Origin: Thiomonas sp. FB-Cd
GTDB lineage: Bacteria > Pseudomonadota > Gammaproteobacteria > Burkholderiales > Burkholderiaceae_C
Length of the DNA stretch: 64,000 nucleotides
Assembly (NCBI RefSeq): GCF_000733775.1
Contig: NZ_JPOE01000002.1
Location: 372,001-436,000, forward strand
Direction: 5' to 3'
Position numbers and translations under genes: made by a program. Below are positions 11,123 to 19,772 of this stretch, piece by piece. Within the stretch, counting starts at the first letter, position 1, and every line of letters begins with the position of its first letter. A model generated the notes under the pieces. That model did not search any database. It was given only the letters and a program-made list of their open reading frames with translations, and was not told the DNA's origin.

Positions 11123-11609
11123 AGTCGCGGGCGCGGTTTCCACACTGAGCTTTTGCCAGATCCATGAGCCGCGTTGGGGCTGAAGGCCCTGACTTGTCGG
11201 CGCAGTTGCCAGAAACCTGAAAGCGGTACTACCTGCCATGGCTAAAGCGTTCTTTGCAGTGCTTGCGCTTAGTCCGGGCTTGTTTGGGTGTCTTACCAGC
11301 CGTTCTCCTGGCCAAAGGCCGAATTCCGAGCCCCCGCCAAAACGAGTTCGACACCATGCCAGAGCGGGTCGGGATCGCGGGCATCGCGGTTGATTTGGTC
11401 TTGGTGACCATCGGCGTAGCGAGCGTCACTGTCTGCGCTTGGGTTTCCGGACAAGAAGATCGCCGCGCATCCCGCAAAGCACGCGGCGGCGGTTGCATTC
11501 GTGGGCAAACGACTGGTCTTCGTGTGCACCGCGTAAAAACACAATTCGTTTCGCGGCTGTCATTTGCATAAAGTCAGTAAGAAGAACTAAGAGACCCAAA
11601 AGCGCGGAT
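11123..11609. other. Intergenic stretch without a supported gene
   Basis: Between the UvrA-like gene and the LysR gene there are about 490 bases. Short open frames exist on both strands (up to about 105 codons), but none shows a family motif and their composition looks like non-coding GC-rich sequence (many Arg, Pro, Ser). I see no RNA gene, repeat or convincing terminator. It may be decayed coding DNA. Confidence 0.5.
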
Positions 11610-12533
11610 TTACGGGTCGGTTGGTCGAGCCCAAGGCACGTTGGTAAAGTGCTCAGCCAGGTACTCCATCAGGGCCTGAACGCGGGCCGGGCGGCGTCGC
11701 CCGGGAGGTGTCACGATGTGCAGTGCGATCGGCTCGACGTGCCAATCATCCATCACCGTTTCCAGAGTGCCCGATTGCAGGTCCTGCCAGGCGAGGAATT
11801 CCGGCTGCAGGGCCAGACCCAGACCAGCGCGCAAGGCGGGGACGAGTCCCTCAGCGTTATTCACCCGCAGTGGCGTGCTCATCGCCTGGGTGAATTCGCC
11901 ATGGCGCGCGTGCCGGAAGCGCCAACTTGCGCCGCTGCGGGAATAGGCGTATTGCAAGGCGCGATGACTCGACAGATCTCGAGGATGGCGAGGACGCCCG
12001 TAACGCTCGAAGTATGCTGGCGCACCCACCAAAAGCACGCGCACGGCACATAGGCGACGCGCGAGCAGACTGGAGTCGGCCAAGCTGGAGATGCGCAGGG
12101 CCATGTCAAAACGGTTGGCCACCAGGTTGATCAACTCGTCGCTGAACTCGATGTCGAGTGATACCTCTGGATGCTGCGTCATAAAGGCTGGAAGCGCCGG
12201 CGCCAGGTGCGAAAGTCCGAAGGACATCGGGGCGCTCAGCCGCACAATGCCGCGCAGGCTGGCGGCTTGATCCGCGAGTTCCGCTTCGACCGCTTCAGCC
12301 TCTTCGAGAATTCTTGAGGCGCGCTCTAACGCGGTCCGACCGCTTTCGGTCAGAGACATGCGACGCGATGTTCGGTGGAGCAATCCGGTTTTCATGCGTT
12401 TTTCAAGACGGGTGATCGCTTTGGAGACCGTGGCTTGCGATAGGCAGAGCTCCTCCGCGGCGCGGGCGAAGGAGCCTTCGGCGGCGACTTTGGCAAAGAT
12501 CGCCCAGCCTTCCAGGTCCGGCAGCTTGTTCAT
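11610..12533 (-). CDS. LysR-family transcriptional regulator
   Basis: A 307-residue LysR-type regulator. The N-terminal winged helix spans about residues 5-65 with the recognition segment SQATVSKAITRLEKRM; the rest is a periplasmic-binding-protein-like effector domain starting around RGIVRLSAPMSFGLSHLAP. The sequence is closest in feel to the CrgA/DhcR-type branch of Betaproteobacteria, but the effector is unknown. It is divergent from the pirin gene across an AT-rich 130-base gap, the classical layout in which a LysR protein controls itself and the divergent gene. Pirin and DoxX are therefore the likely targets. Confidence 0.9.
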   Translation of the reverse strand: MNKLPDLEGWAIFAKVAAEGSFARAAEELCLSQATVSKAITRLEKRMKTGLLHRTSRRMSLTESGRTALERASRILEEAEAVEAELADQAASLRGIVRLSAPMSFGLSHLAPALPAFMTQHPEVSLDIEFSDELINLVANRFDMALRISSLADSSLLARRLCAVRVLLVGAPAYFERYGRPRHPRDLSSHRALQYAYSRSGASWRFRHARHGEFTQAMSTPLRVNNAEGLVPALRAGLGLALQPEFLAWQDLQSGTLETVMDDWHVEPIALHIVTPPGRRRPARVQALMEYLAEHFTNVPWARPTDP

Positions 12534-12602
12534 GGTGGTGAAGCTCCTCTGCTATGACATAAGCATGTCAAAAATGGAAATGATGATATTCGATAGGTTC
12601 TA

Positions 12603-12631
12603 TTGTTGATATGAATGACCGGGCCTATAGT
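12603..12631 (+). promoter_or_regulatory. Predicted sigma-70 promoter of the pirin gene
   Basis: TTGTTG at 12603-12608 and TATAGT at 12626-12631 are separated by 17 bases, the ideal spacing, and lie about 35 bases before the pirin ATG. The surrounding DNA is much more AT-rich than the genes. TTC at 12598-12600 and GAA at 12613-12615 form a loose dyad overlapping the -35 box, a plausible LysR contact, but it is imperfect. Confidence 0.5.
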
Positions 12632-12663
12632 TATTCCATCAATGCTTAACAAGCGGAGTCACG

Positions 12664-13368
12664 ATGATCGAACGCCGACCTTTCGACAGCCTGGGTGGAG
12701 CCAACCACGGTTGGCTTGACGCCAAGCACCATTTTTCATTCGCCGAGTATCACGATCCAAAGCGTGTGCATTGGGGTGCGCTACGTGTATGGAACGACGA
12801 CACCATCCAGCCAGGTACCGGGTTTCCTCCCCACCCGCACTCAAACATGGAAATCGTCACGTATGTGCGCGAGGGGGCGATCACGCACCAGGACAATCTG
12901 GGCAACAAAGGGCGCACAAAAGCCGGCGACGTGCAGGTGATGAGTGCCGGTACGGGGATTCGTCACTCCGAGTACAACGTCGAGCCGGGCATTACACGCA
13001 TCTTCCAGATATGGATTCTCCCGGACCGGCAGGGTGATCCGCCTTGCTGGGGTACCAAGCCGTTCCCGAAGGATGACCGTTCCGGTCGGTTCGTCGCGTT
13101 GGCCAGCGGGATTGAGGGCGATGAGGATGCCTTGCCCATTCGTACCAACGCCAGGGTGCTGGGCGTGAGCTTGAAGGCAGGAGAGACCGCCGAGTACCAG
13201 TTTTCCGACATAAATCGCCATGGGTATCTCGTTCCTGCAACTGGGCAGGTGGAGGTCAATGGCATTGCGTTGCAGGCTCGCGATGGTGCTGCCATCACGG
13301 ATGAGAATCTCATTCGTGTCACCGCCGTGATGGACAGTGAGCTGGTCCTTGTGGACGCCGCTGGATGA
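12664..13368 (+). CDS. Pirin family cupin protein (YhaK/quercetinase-like)
   Basis: A 234-residue bicupin of the pirin family. Metal ligands are visible in the N-terminal cupin: His57 and His59 in FPPHPHSNMEIV, and His101 and Glu103 in GIRHSEYN. Some bacterial pirins cleave quercetin (2,3-dioxygenase) or act as redox or stress sensors; the reaction here is not certain. GGAG at 12655-12658 is a good ribosome binding site for the ATG at 12664. It is divergent from a LysR regulator and followed about 310 bases later by a DoxX-family membrane gene, a combination common in Proteobacteria. Confidence 0.9.
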   Translation: MIERRPFDSLGGANHGWLDAKHHFSFAEYHDPKRVHWGALRVWNDDTIQPGTGFPPHPHSNMEIVTYVREGAITHQDNLGNKGRTKAGDVQVMSAGTGIRHSEYNVEPGITRIFQIWILPDRQGDPPCWGTKPFPKDDRSGRFVALASGIEGDEDALPIRTNARVLGVSLKAGETAEYQFSDINRHGYLVPATGQVEVNGIALQARDGAAITDENLIRVTAVMDSELVLVDAAG

Positions 13369-13678
13369 ACCTTAACGAAGGTCTGCGGGCGTTGCGCAGC
13401 ATCCCCGCGAAAGCCCAATCGAGTGACTGCACGGAGGTGCTGGCGGACGCCGCGAGATTGTGGAGGTTCCGCCGGCTTCCAGCGGACAACACACCCACTG
13501 AAGCGATCTTCGAGACGCCCGGGAAACGAACCGGAGCAAGAAGGCATGCAAGTCTCTAACTGGCTTGACGCCCCAACTCGACAAGGTTGCGAAGCCGAGC
13601 GAGCGGCCCGAACCCCCGGTCGCCACCGGGTGCAGCGCAAATCGTCAAACTTCCACGACACCAAAGGCATCTTCCATC
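13369..13678. other. Gap between pirin and doxX, no supported gene
   Basis: About 310 bases. A 64-codon open frame begins at 13365, overlapping the pirin stop as ATGA, but its product (MNLNEGLRALRSIPAKAQS...) matches no family I recognise and is rich in Arg and Ala. Other frames are no better. I treat the stretch as a long leader or decayed sequence. Confidence 0.4.
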
Positions 13679-14104
13679 ATGACAACTTCCGGTAGCGAAC
13701 GTTACTCCGACGGCGTGCTTCTCATCGCCCGCATTCTTCTCGTGCTGCTCTTCCTGATCTTCGGCTGGCAAAAACTCACCGGCTTCAGCGGCACCGAGGC
13801 CTATATGGCCCAGGTCGGCGCTCCGGTCCCGTTCCTTTCGACGCTTATCGCGATTGCCGTGGAGTTCTTCGTCGGCATTGCCTTGCTCATCGGCGTGGCA
13901 ATCCGGCCCCTGGCGATTCTGATCGTGCTGTATACCTTCGGCACCGCATTGATCGGCCATCATTACTGGACGATGACTGGCATGGACCGCTTCGAAGCCA
14001 TGATCAATTTCTACAAAAACATCAGCATCATGGGCGGGTTCCTTCTGCTGTACGTGACGGGCGGGGGTAAATTCTCGGTTGATCGGCTGATGCGCCGTGG
14101 TTGA
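13679..14104 (+). CDS. DoxX family membrane protein
   Basis: A 141-residue inner-membrane protein of the DoxX group with about four transmembrane segments (residues roughly 12-32, 52-72, 78-98, 112-132). The opening segment LLIARILLVLLFLIFGWQKLTGF is typical (shown here only as family hallmark: a helix ending in GWQKLTGF). DoxX proteins are linked to oxidative stress or thiosulfate oxidation in some organisms, but most members are uncharacterised. The ATG at 13679 is chosen because the first helix begins about 12 residues later; the frame is open for 38 codons upstream without hydrophobic or conserved sequence. It is likely regulated with the pirin gene upstream. Confidence 0.85.
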   Translation: MTTSGSERYSDGVLLIARILLVLLFLIFGWQKLTGFSGTEAYMAQVGAPVPFLSTLIAIAVEFFVGIALLIGVAIRPLAILIVLYTFGTALIGHHYWTMTGMDRFEAMINFYKNISIMGGFLLLYVTGGGKFSVDRLMRRG

Positions 14105-14185
14105 GGAAGCAGGTCAAACAAGGTGGCCGGGCATCTCGGAGTCGTCGGCAGGTCCCGTTTCTCCAACGTTTACCAGGAGCATTCC

Positions 14186-14392
14186 ATGACCAAAGACGGC
14201 AAAAAGCTTACAGCCGCGGGCACTGATGTCGTTGGCCCCAGCTGGACATCCTGTTTTCTGGCGAAAGGCTTCGATGTTGTCGCGACGGATCCCGCCGTGG
14301 GCGCCGAGACTCGTCTGCGCACGTTGGTGGACGACTTCTGGCCCGGGCTCGAGAACATCGGTCTTGCGGGGGTGCATCGAAAGCGCGGTTGA
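14186..14392 (+). pseudogene. Relic of a 3-hydroxyacyl-CoA dehydrogenase N-terminus
   Basis: The 68-codon frame contains GPSWTSCFLAKGFDVVATDP followed by GAETRLRTLVDDFWPGLENIGLA. This closely resembles the NAD-binding start of the 3-hydroxyacyl-CoA/L-carnitine dehydrogenase family (GAGVIGxSWxxxFLAxGxDVxxxDP, then GAExxLRxxVDxxWPxLExxGL). The glycine loop is damaged: the expected GAGVIG is reduced to DVVG. The frame stops about 230 residues before a full-length enzyme would. A ribosome binding site (AGGAG at 14175-14179) and ATG are still present. I read it as the 5' stump of a deleted gene; it is not functional as a dehydrogenase. It follows doxX by about 80 bases. Confidence 0.6.
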
Positions 14393-14417
14393 CCTTCCAC
14401 GGCAGACGCGGTCCAAG

Positions 14418-14448
14418 GCGCATTCCCCGTGCAGGAAGGGGGATGCGC
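14418..14448. repeat. Inverted repeat with 11-bp stem between relic and miaA
   Basis: GCGCATTCCCC (14418-14428) pairs with GGGGGATGCGC (14438-14448) with one G-U pair and a nine-base loop. It lies between the dehydrogenase relic and the 3' end of miaA. There is no T-run on either side, so it is not a standard terminator, though it could protect transcript ends from either direction. Confidence 0.5.
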
Positions 14449-14563
14449 AGGCATGTGTTCAGGAGGCGGACCTAGGCTATTCCAGAAGCTGGAGCACCAC
14501 CTTCATTGCGAAGGTGATTGCGCGCAAGCGCACCCTTCCATGACGCCATCAGCGCTATGCGAT

Positions 14564-15493
14564 CTAGTCACGCAGCAGGTGGGTGAGCGCCTGCTGCGTA
14601 GCCTCAGGGTGGCAACTGTCAACGACCATGCGCTCGGGCATGCCGCGCAGCCAGGTAAGCTGTCGCTTGGCAAGTTGCCGTGTGGCGGCGATCGCTTGGG
14701 CGGTGAACGTGGTGTAGTCGCACGTTCCCGCCAGATAGGCCCAAGCTTGCCGGTAACCCACAGCACGCATCGACGGATGTGCGTGGTGCAGGTCTCCGCG
14801 CTGGCGCAGAGCGCGGACCTCATCCAGGAAGCCCGACTCCATCATCGCCGCAAAGCGCCGGGCAATGCGCGCATGCAACTCCGCGCGGTTGGAGGGCTCA
14901 AGGGCCAGCACGCGTAGTGGCAGACCGTGCTCGATGCGCGCTTTGCGGAAATGCTCCGACAAGGGGATCCCGGTCAGGTGCCAGACTTCAAGCGCGCGCT
15001 GGATGCGCTGCGTGTCACCTGGTTTCAAGCGTGCGGCCGTTTGTGGATCGAGCCGCGTGAGCTCGGCGTATAGCGCAGGCCAGCCACGCGCGTGCGCACG
15101 GGCTTCCAACTCGGCGCGCAGCAGCGGGTCTGCATGTGGCAGTTCATTCAACCCCTCCTGTAGTGCCTTCAGGTAGAGCAAAGTGCCGCCAACAAGAACC
15201 GGCTCGCGGCCACGAGCGCGGATGGTACGGATCAGCTCCAGGGTGTTCATTGCGAAGACGGCTGCGCTGTAGCTTTCCGCAGGGTCGCGGATATCAATCA
15301 AATGATGGGGCACTCGGGCACGCTCGGCTTGGGTCGGCTTGGCGGTGCCAATGTCCATGCCGCGATAAACCAGCGCCGAATCCATACTGATGATCTCGAT
15401 GGGCCTGTGAGCTGCCAGCTCAAGCGCAGCGGCGGTTTTGCCCGAGGCCGTGGGGCCCGTGATAACCGATACCCGTTTTGGCTGCTCGCCCAT
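14564..15493 (-). CDS. miaA: tRNA dimethylallyltransferase MiaA
   Basis: MiaA transfers the dimethylallyl group to A37 of tRNAs that read codons starting with U, the first step towards ms2i6A. The 309-residue length fits. The P-loop GPTASGKT is at 13-20, followed by the substrate-binding [19 protein letters not shown] and the HHLID segment, [12 protein letters not shown], and the [12 protein letters not shown] region. It starts 18 bases after the mutL stop on the same strand, so mutL-miaA are cotranscribed, as in many Proteobacteria. Confidence 0.96.
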   Translation of the reverse strand: MGEQPKRVSVITGPTASGKTAAALELAAHRPIEIISMDSALVYRGMDIGTAKPTQAERARVPHHLIDIRDPAESYSAAVFAMNTLELIRTIRARGREPVLVGGTLLYLKALQEGLNELPHADPLLRAELEARAHARGWPALYAELTRLDPQTAARLKPGDTQRIQRALEVWHLTGIPLSEHFRKARIEHGLPLRVLALEPSNRAELHARIARRFAAMMESGFLDEVRALRQRGDLHHAHPSMRAVGYRQAWAYLAGTCDYTTFTAQAIAATRQLAKRQLTWLRGMPERMVVDSCHPEATQQALTHLLRD

Positions 15494-15511
15494 GCAATGC
15501 CTGCGAGTGGG

Positions 15512-17386
15512 TCAGCGCCCGCGCAGGAAGAGCGCGTCCAGTTCCCCCAGACTCACCTGCCGCCAGGTTGGGCGGCCATGATTGCACTGGTCCGAGCGCT
15601 CGGTGGCTTCCATGTCGCGCAAAAGGGCATTCATCTCGGCAAGAGTGAGCGCGCGGTTGGCACGAACAGCACCATGGCAAGCCATGGTGGAGAGAAACGC
15701 GTTGCGGCGTTGCTCCAATGCCTGGCTGGTACCAAACGTTGCCAACTCGGCTAGCACTGCGCGGGCGAGTTTGACCACGTCCCCATGCAGCAAGGGGGCC
15801 GGCAAGGCACGCACGGCCAAGCTTCCAGGGCCGCTGGGCGCGATGTCGAGGCCGAGCGCTGCAAGCACTTCGACGTGATCTTCGGCCGCGCCCATCTCCA
15901 GCGCGCTCGCCGTGAAGCTCGCCGGGATCAGCAAGGGTTGAGCGGGAAGATCGCGCCCATTCCATGCGGCCTTGAGTCGCTCATAGACAATGCGCTCGTG
16001 TGCAGCGTGCATGTCCACGATGATCAGACCGGCTGCGTTTTGCGCCAAGATGTAGACCCCATGCAATTGGGCAATAGCCTGCCCTAGCGGGTGTCCGGGT
16101 TGGTGAAGCGGTACATCACTTGACCAGAGGCCGGGAGCATTGTCGTTGCCCATCGGCAAGCCCGACCCGGAGCGAAGCGGTGCGTAAGCTTGCATCACGT
16201 TTGCGAGCGGCAGCGACCTTGGGTCTGTTCCGTCCGTCGGTGCTTTAGTCATTGCACCGTGCCCCCAAGATTGCCGGGATGCGGACTCTGCCTGCGCGCT
16301 CACGTGCGAGGGGTCGCTGCGTCCAGCAAGCGCCGGGGCCAGCGCTTGCTGGACCGCTTGGAATACCGCGCGGTGCACTGCTTGTGACTCGCGAAAGCGG
16401 ACCTCGCTCTTGGCAGGATGCACGTTGACGTCCACCCGCTCGGGCGGAAGTTCAAGCAAGATGGAATATTGTGGCTGTAGCGCACCGTGCAGCACATCGG
16501 CGTAGGCGGCACGCACGCTGTGTGCAAGCATGCGGTCGCGCACCCAACGGCGGTTGACGAACGTCTGCTGCGTCTCGGACCGCGCCCGCGCTGCAGTGGG
16601 GCGGCAGACCAATCCTCGCACAGCCAGTGGGCCAACGCGAGCGCTGACTACAAGGGCATCCTGCGCAAAGGACTTGCCAAGAACATCGACTGAACGTCGC
16701 ACACCGAGCGGGTCAGAATCGGGCGCGAACTGAAGGCGTAGGGTGCCGTCCTGCCAAAGGCTGAATGCCACTTGCGGATGGGCGATCGCGGCTCGCTTGA
16801 ACACTTCGATGCACCAACCCGCTTCGGTCGCGGCAGATTTGAGGAACTGGCGCCGAGCCGGAATGTCGTAAAAGAGTCGCTTGATGGTCACCACTGTGCC
16901 CGGCGCGGCAGCCGCTGGCGCCACCGCCCCAACGCGCCCCCAGGACGCTGTGATCCGTGCCCCCTCCTGGCCATGCCTGCGGCTGACAATATCGACCTCG
17001 GCCACTGCTGCCATCGCTGCTAGCGCCTCACCGCGAAATCCCAGGGTTTGCGATTGCTCCAAATCGGCAATGCTCGTGATCTTGCTCGTGGCATGACGTG
17101 CCAAGGCCAACGGCAACTCCTCGGGCGGAATCCCGCAGCCATTGTCGTCCACGCTTAACAGTTCGAGCCCGCCTTGCGCGATGCGCACGGTAACGCGCTG
17201 GCTGCCCGCATCGAGCGCGTTATCCAGTAGCTCGCGTAAGGCCGAGGCAGGTCGCTCCACCACCTCGCCCGCGGCAATTTGGGAAATGAGCGTGTCGGGC
17301 AGTGCGCGAATCGGTGCGCGGGGCTGTAGCGCAGGTGAAGTCGAATCCGCGTGCGCGAGCGGGGATTCGGCAGGAGACAGCATCAT
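15512..17386 (-). CDS. mutL: DNA mismatch repair protein MutL
   Basis: MutL links MutS mismatch recognition to strand incision. The N-terminal GHKL ATPase has ERPASALRELLDNALDAGS, DDNGCGIP and TLGFRGEAL; the linker is Pro/Ser-rich around residues 340-420; the C-terminal domain carries DMHAAHERIVYE, which fits the endonuclease motif DxHA(x)2E(x)4E, and ACHGAVRANRAL. This suggests a nicking MutL as in bacteria without MutH. Codons at the start read GTG ATG ATG (17389, 17386, 17383). The sequence TATACTAAGG lies directly upstream, so AAGG could serve ATG 17383, or TATACT could give a transcript starting at ATG 17386. About 624 residues, a normal length. Confidence 0.95.
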   Translation of the reverse strand: MMLSPAESPLAHADSTSPALQPRAPIRALPDTLISQIAAGEVVERPASALRELLDNALDAGSQRVTVRIAQGGLELLSVDDNGCGIPPEELPLALARHATSKITSIADLEQSQTLGFRGEALAAMAAVAEVDIVSRRHGQEGARITASWGRVGAVAPAAAAPGTVVTIKRLFYDIPARRQFLKSAATEAGWCIEVFKRAAIAHPQVAFSLWQDGTLRLQFAPDSDPLGVRRSVDVLGKSFAQDALVVSARVGPLAVRGLVCRPTAARARSETQQTFVNRRWVRDRMLAHSVRAAYADVLHGALQPQYSILLELPPERVDVNVHPAKSEVRFRESQAVHRAVFQAVQQALAPALAGRSDPSHVSAQAESASRQSWGHGAMTKAPTDGTDPRSLPLANVMQAYAPLRSGSGLPMGNDNAPGLWSSDVPLHQPGHPLGQAIAQLHGVYILAQNAAGLIIVDMHAAHERIVYERLKAAWNGRDLPAQPLLIPASFTASALEMGAAEDHVEVLAALGLDIAPSGPGSLAVRALPAPLLHGDVVKLARAVLAELATFGTSQALEQRRNAFLSTMACHGAVRANRALTLAEMNALLRDMEATERSDQCNHGRPTWRQVSLGELDALFLRGR

Positions 17387-17531
17387 CACCTTAGTATACT
17401 CAGCATGTTTCGCGCTCCTTGCGCGAGCATCCCCGTTGCTCGTGTGCCGATCAGATGGCCACGGCTAAGCGTCGCTTCAGCACGCCCAGGCACCAGCCTC
17501 ATGCGCGCCTGCCTGCAGTCCCGCCCCATCC

Positions 17532-18185
17532 ATGGACCTTTTGACCCTCCTCAATCTGCTTCTGCACTTCGACGCGCAGCTTGCACAGTTCATCCACGCC
17601 TACGGGGCTTGGGTCTACGGCATGCTTTTCACGATCGTGTTTATCGAGACGGGCCTAGTGGTGATGCCGTTCCTCCCGGGCGATTCGATGCTGTTCATTG
17701 TTGGCGCGTTTTGCGCTTCGGGCAGTCTCAGTTTGCCTGCTTCTCTAGCGCTGTTATGGCTTGCCGCAGTGCTGGGTGACTCTGTGAACTACAGCGTTGG
17801 CTCGGGTTTAGGACACAAGGTGTTTGCTTGGCAAGACAGCCGCTGGTTCAACCGCCGCGCGTTCGATCGCGCACACGCGTTTTACGAGCAGTACGGTGGC
17901 GTGACGGTGGTTGCCGCACGTTTCATCCCGTTCATCCGGACGTTCGTGCCCTTCGTGGCCGGGGTCGCGGAAATGTCCTATCCGAAATTTCTTGGCTACA
18001 ACATTGCCGGCGGTGGACTGTGGGTCGGTTCGTTGATGTTTGCGGGCTACCTGTTCGGCAATATTCCCTGGATCAAGCATAATCTTGGCGCTCTCACGCT
18101 TGGTATCGTTGTGCTATCCCTCCTGCCAGTGGTCTTCGGCTGGTGGAAAGCCAAGCGGGCGCGCATGGCGCGGGCTTCAGCCTGA
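17532..18185 (+). CDS. DedA family membrane protein
   Basis: A 217-residue inner-membrane protein of the DedA/VTT (SNARE-associated) family, some members of which are undecaprenyl-phosphate or phospholipid flippases and affect membrane potential and antimicrobial resistance. Hallmarks are the re-entrant motif ETGLVVMPFLPGDSMLF (near residues 41-57) and the later RFIPFIRTFVPFVAGVAEM segment with its paired Arg and Pro. Four to five hydrophobic segments are visible. The ATG at 17532 is used. It is divergent from mutL and convergent with pqqE. Confidence 0.92.
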   Translation: MDLLTLLNLLLHFDAQLAQFIHAYGAWVYGMLFTIVFIETGLVVMPFLPGDSMLFIVGAFCASGSLSLPASLALLWLAAVLGDSVNYSVGSGLGHKVFAWQDSRWFNRRAFDRAHAFYEQYGGVTVVAARFIPFIRTFVPFVAGVAEMSYPKFLGYNIAGGGLWVGSLMFAGYLFGNIPWIKHNLGALTLGIVVLSLLPVVFGWWKAKRARMARASA

Positions 18186-18366
18186 AGAAGCAATCCCGTG
18201 TTGCCCCAGCTGGTCGTCTGGTGGTGAAGCGCTTGCGCCAGGAGTTCGATTCCCCTAAGCATCGTGCCCCACGCGCGACAGCGGCGCGTAAGTTCCAGCG
18301 TGCGGAGATGTTGATCTCAACTGGGGCGCCGCGGTTGGTTGAGCCGGCTTTGATCCGAGGACGAAC

Positions 18367-19497
18367 CTAGAAGGGGCGGCTTCGCTTGCGTGATTCCGTT
18401 GGGGTACGAAACACGATGGGCTGTGCAGTGGGCGAGCCGCCTTGCGCCTGTGCAACGGCAGCTTCGACCGCTGCGTGGTGCCCCGATTTGCTGCAGACGG
18501 GATCAGCCGCAGCAGCATCGCCTGCAAGCATATAGGCCTGACAGCGGCAGCCACCCAAGTCCTTTTCCTTTTCGGCGCAGCTCTGACAGGGCTCCTTCAT
18601 CCAACCCGTGCCGCGGTAGCGGTTGAAGCTGTCTGAGTCATACCAGATATCGCCCAGCGAAGCTTCGGACACATTGGGGAAGGTTAACCCTGGCAACATG
18701 CGCGCCGTGTGACACGGCAGTGCGGCACCGTCTGGCGTGACGGTCAGGAAGACGTTTGCCCAGCCGTTCATGCATTTCTTCGGGCGATCTTCGTAATAGT
18801 CCGGGACGACGAAAAAAATCTTCATCCGATCCCCTAATCGGTCACGCCACGCCTGCGTGACCGATTCGGCACGCACCAGCTGCTCCTTGGACGGCAATAA
18901 GTGCGCTCGATTGACATAGGCCCAAGAGTAGTACTGCGAATTGGCCAGCTCGAGGTACTCGGAGCCAAGTTCGGCCGCCATTGCAATGATGCGGTCCATA
19001 TGGTCAATGTTGAGGCGATGGATGACGACATTCATCACCATTGGCCAGCCGTTATCTTTGATCAATTTGGCTACTCGCTCCTTTAACGCGAACGTCCGAG
19101 TATGCGAGAGAAAATCGTTCAACTCCTGGGTCGAATCCTGAAACGAAAGTTGCACGTGATCCAGGCCAGCCGCCTTCAGTCGTTGGGCGCGCTGTTGCGT
19201 AAGGCCGACGCCCGACGTCAGCAAATTCGTGTAAAAACCAAGACTGTGGGCTTCCGCGATGATCTCCTCCAGATCGTCGCGCAGTAGCGGTTCGCCGCCG
19301 GAGAAGCCACACTGCACGGCGCCCAATGCGCGTGCCTCACGCAGCACACGGCACCAGTCCCGAGTCGTCAGCTCTTTGTCGACGTTTGCAAAGTTCACGG
19401 GATTGAAGCAAAAGATGCAATGCAGCGGGCAGCGATAGGTCAACTCGGCCAGGAGCCACAGTGGCGGTCCTGGACGGGGCGTTGTGGTCATGCCCAT
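18367..19497 (-). CDS. pqqE: PqqA peptide cyclase PqqE (radical SAM)
   Basis: PqqE joins the Glu and Tyr side chains of the PqqA peptide by a carbon-carbon bond, the first chemical step of PQQ synthesis. The radical SAM cluster motif is Cys23, Cys27, Cys30 in RCPLHCIFCFNP; the C-terminal SPASM-type Cys cluster is visible in KKCMNGW, LPCHTARMLPG, CQSCAEKEKDLGGCRCQ and DPVCSKS. Length 376 is typical. ATG codons at 19497 and 19491 are both possible; the second overlaps the pqqD stop as ATGA, the same overlap seen between pqqC and pqqD. It is last in the operon pqqABCDE. Confidence 0.96.
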   Translation of the reverse strand: MGMTTTPRPGPPLWLLAELTYRCPLHCIFCFNPVNFANVDKELTTRDWCRVLREARALGAVQCGFSGGEPLLRDDLEEIIAEAHSLGFYTNLLTSGVGLTQQRAQRLKAAGLDHVQLSFQDSTQELNDFLSHTRTFALKERVAKLIKDNGWPMVMNVVIHRLNIDHMDRIIAMAAELGSEYLELANSQYYSWAYVNRAHLLPSKEQLVRAESVTQAWRDRLGDRMKIFFVVPDYYEDRPKKCMNGWANVFLTVTPDGAALPCHTARMLPGLTFPNVSEASLGDIWYDSDSFNRYRGTGWMKEPCQSCAEKEKDLGGCRCQAYMLAGDAAAADPVCSKSGHHAAVEAAVAQAQGGSPTAQPIVFRTPTESRKRSRPF

Positions 19498-19772
19498 TCA
19501 ATCCACAGGTGCTTTGTCGCGATATCGAGGAAACTCGATACGTCGCCCGCCAAGCCTTGGGCATCGAAGGCCTGTTCCAGATCCGCGACGATTTGCTGCA
19601 CGTCGCGCGCGCCGTCACAGCGTTTCATGATCTCGCCGGCACTGTCATTGAGTTTGACCATGCCCTCAGGATAGAGCAGTACCCAGGCACCCTGAACATC
19701 TTCCCATTGAAGTCGAAAGCGGCTGGAAATCCTGGGCCGCTGATCCTTCGTCGAGTCAGTTATGGCACTCAC
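19488..19772 (-). CDS. pqqD: PQQ biosynthesis peptide chaperone PqqD
   Basis: PqqD binds the PqqA precursor and presents it to PqqE. The 94-residue protein is a winged-helix RiPP recognition element with [16 protein letters not shown] near residues 34-49 and the segment [14 protein letters not shown]. Its start overlaps the pqqC stop by four bases, and its end overlaps the pqqE start, so the three proteins should be made in coupled amounts. The N-terminus ([14 protein letters not shown]) is the usual polar extension. Confidence 0.95.
   Translation of the reverse strand: MSAITDSTKDQRPRISSRFRLQWEDVQGAWVLLYPEGMVKLNDSAGEIMKRCDGARDVQQIVADLEQAFDAQGLAGDVSSFLDIATKHLWIEWA

Noticed and set aside
18237..18262. 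tRNA-like T-arm (GAGTTCGATTCCCC) between dedA and pqqE
   Set aside because: The T-loop wording fits, but its stem has a mismatch, no complementary acceptor strand occurs 60-90 bases upstream and no anticodon arm can be folded.
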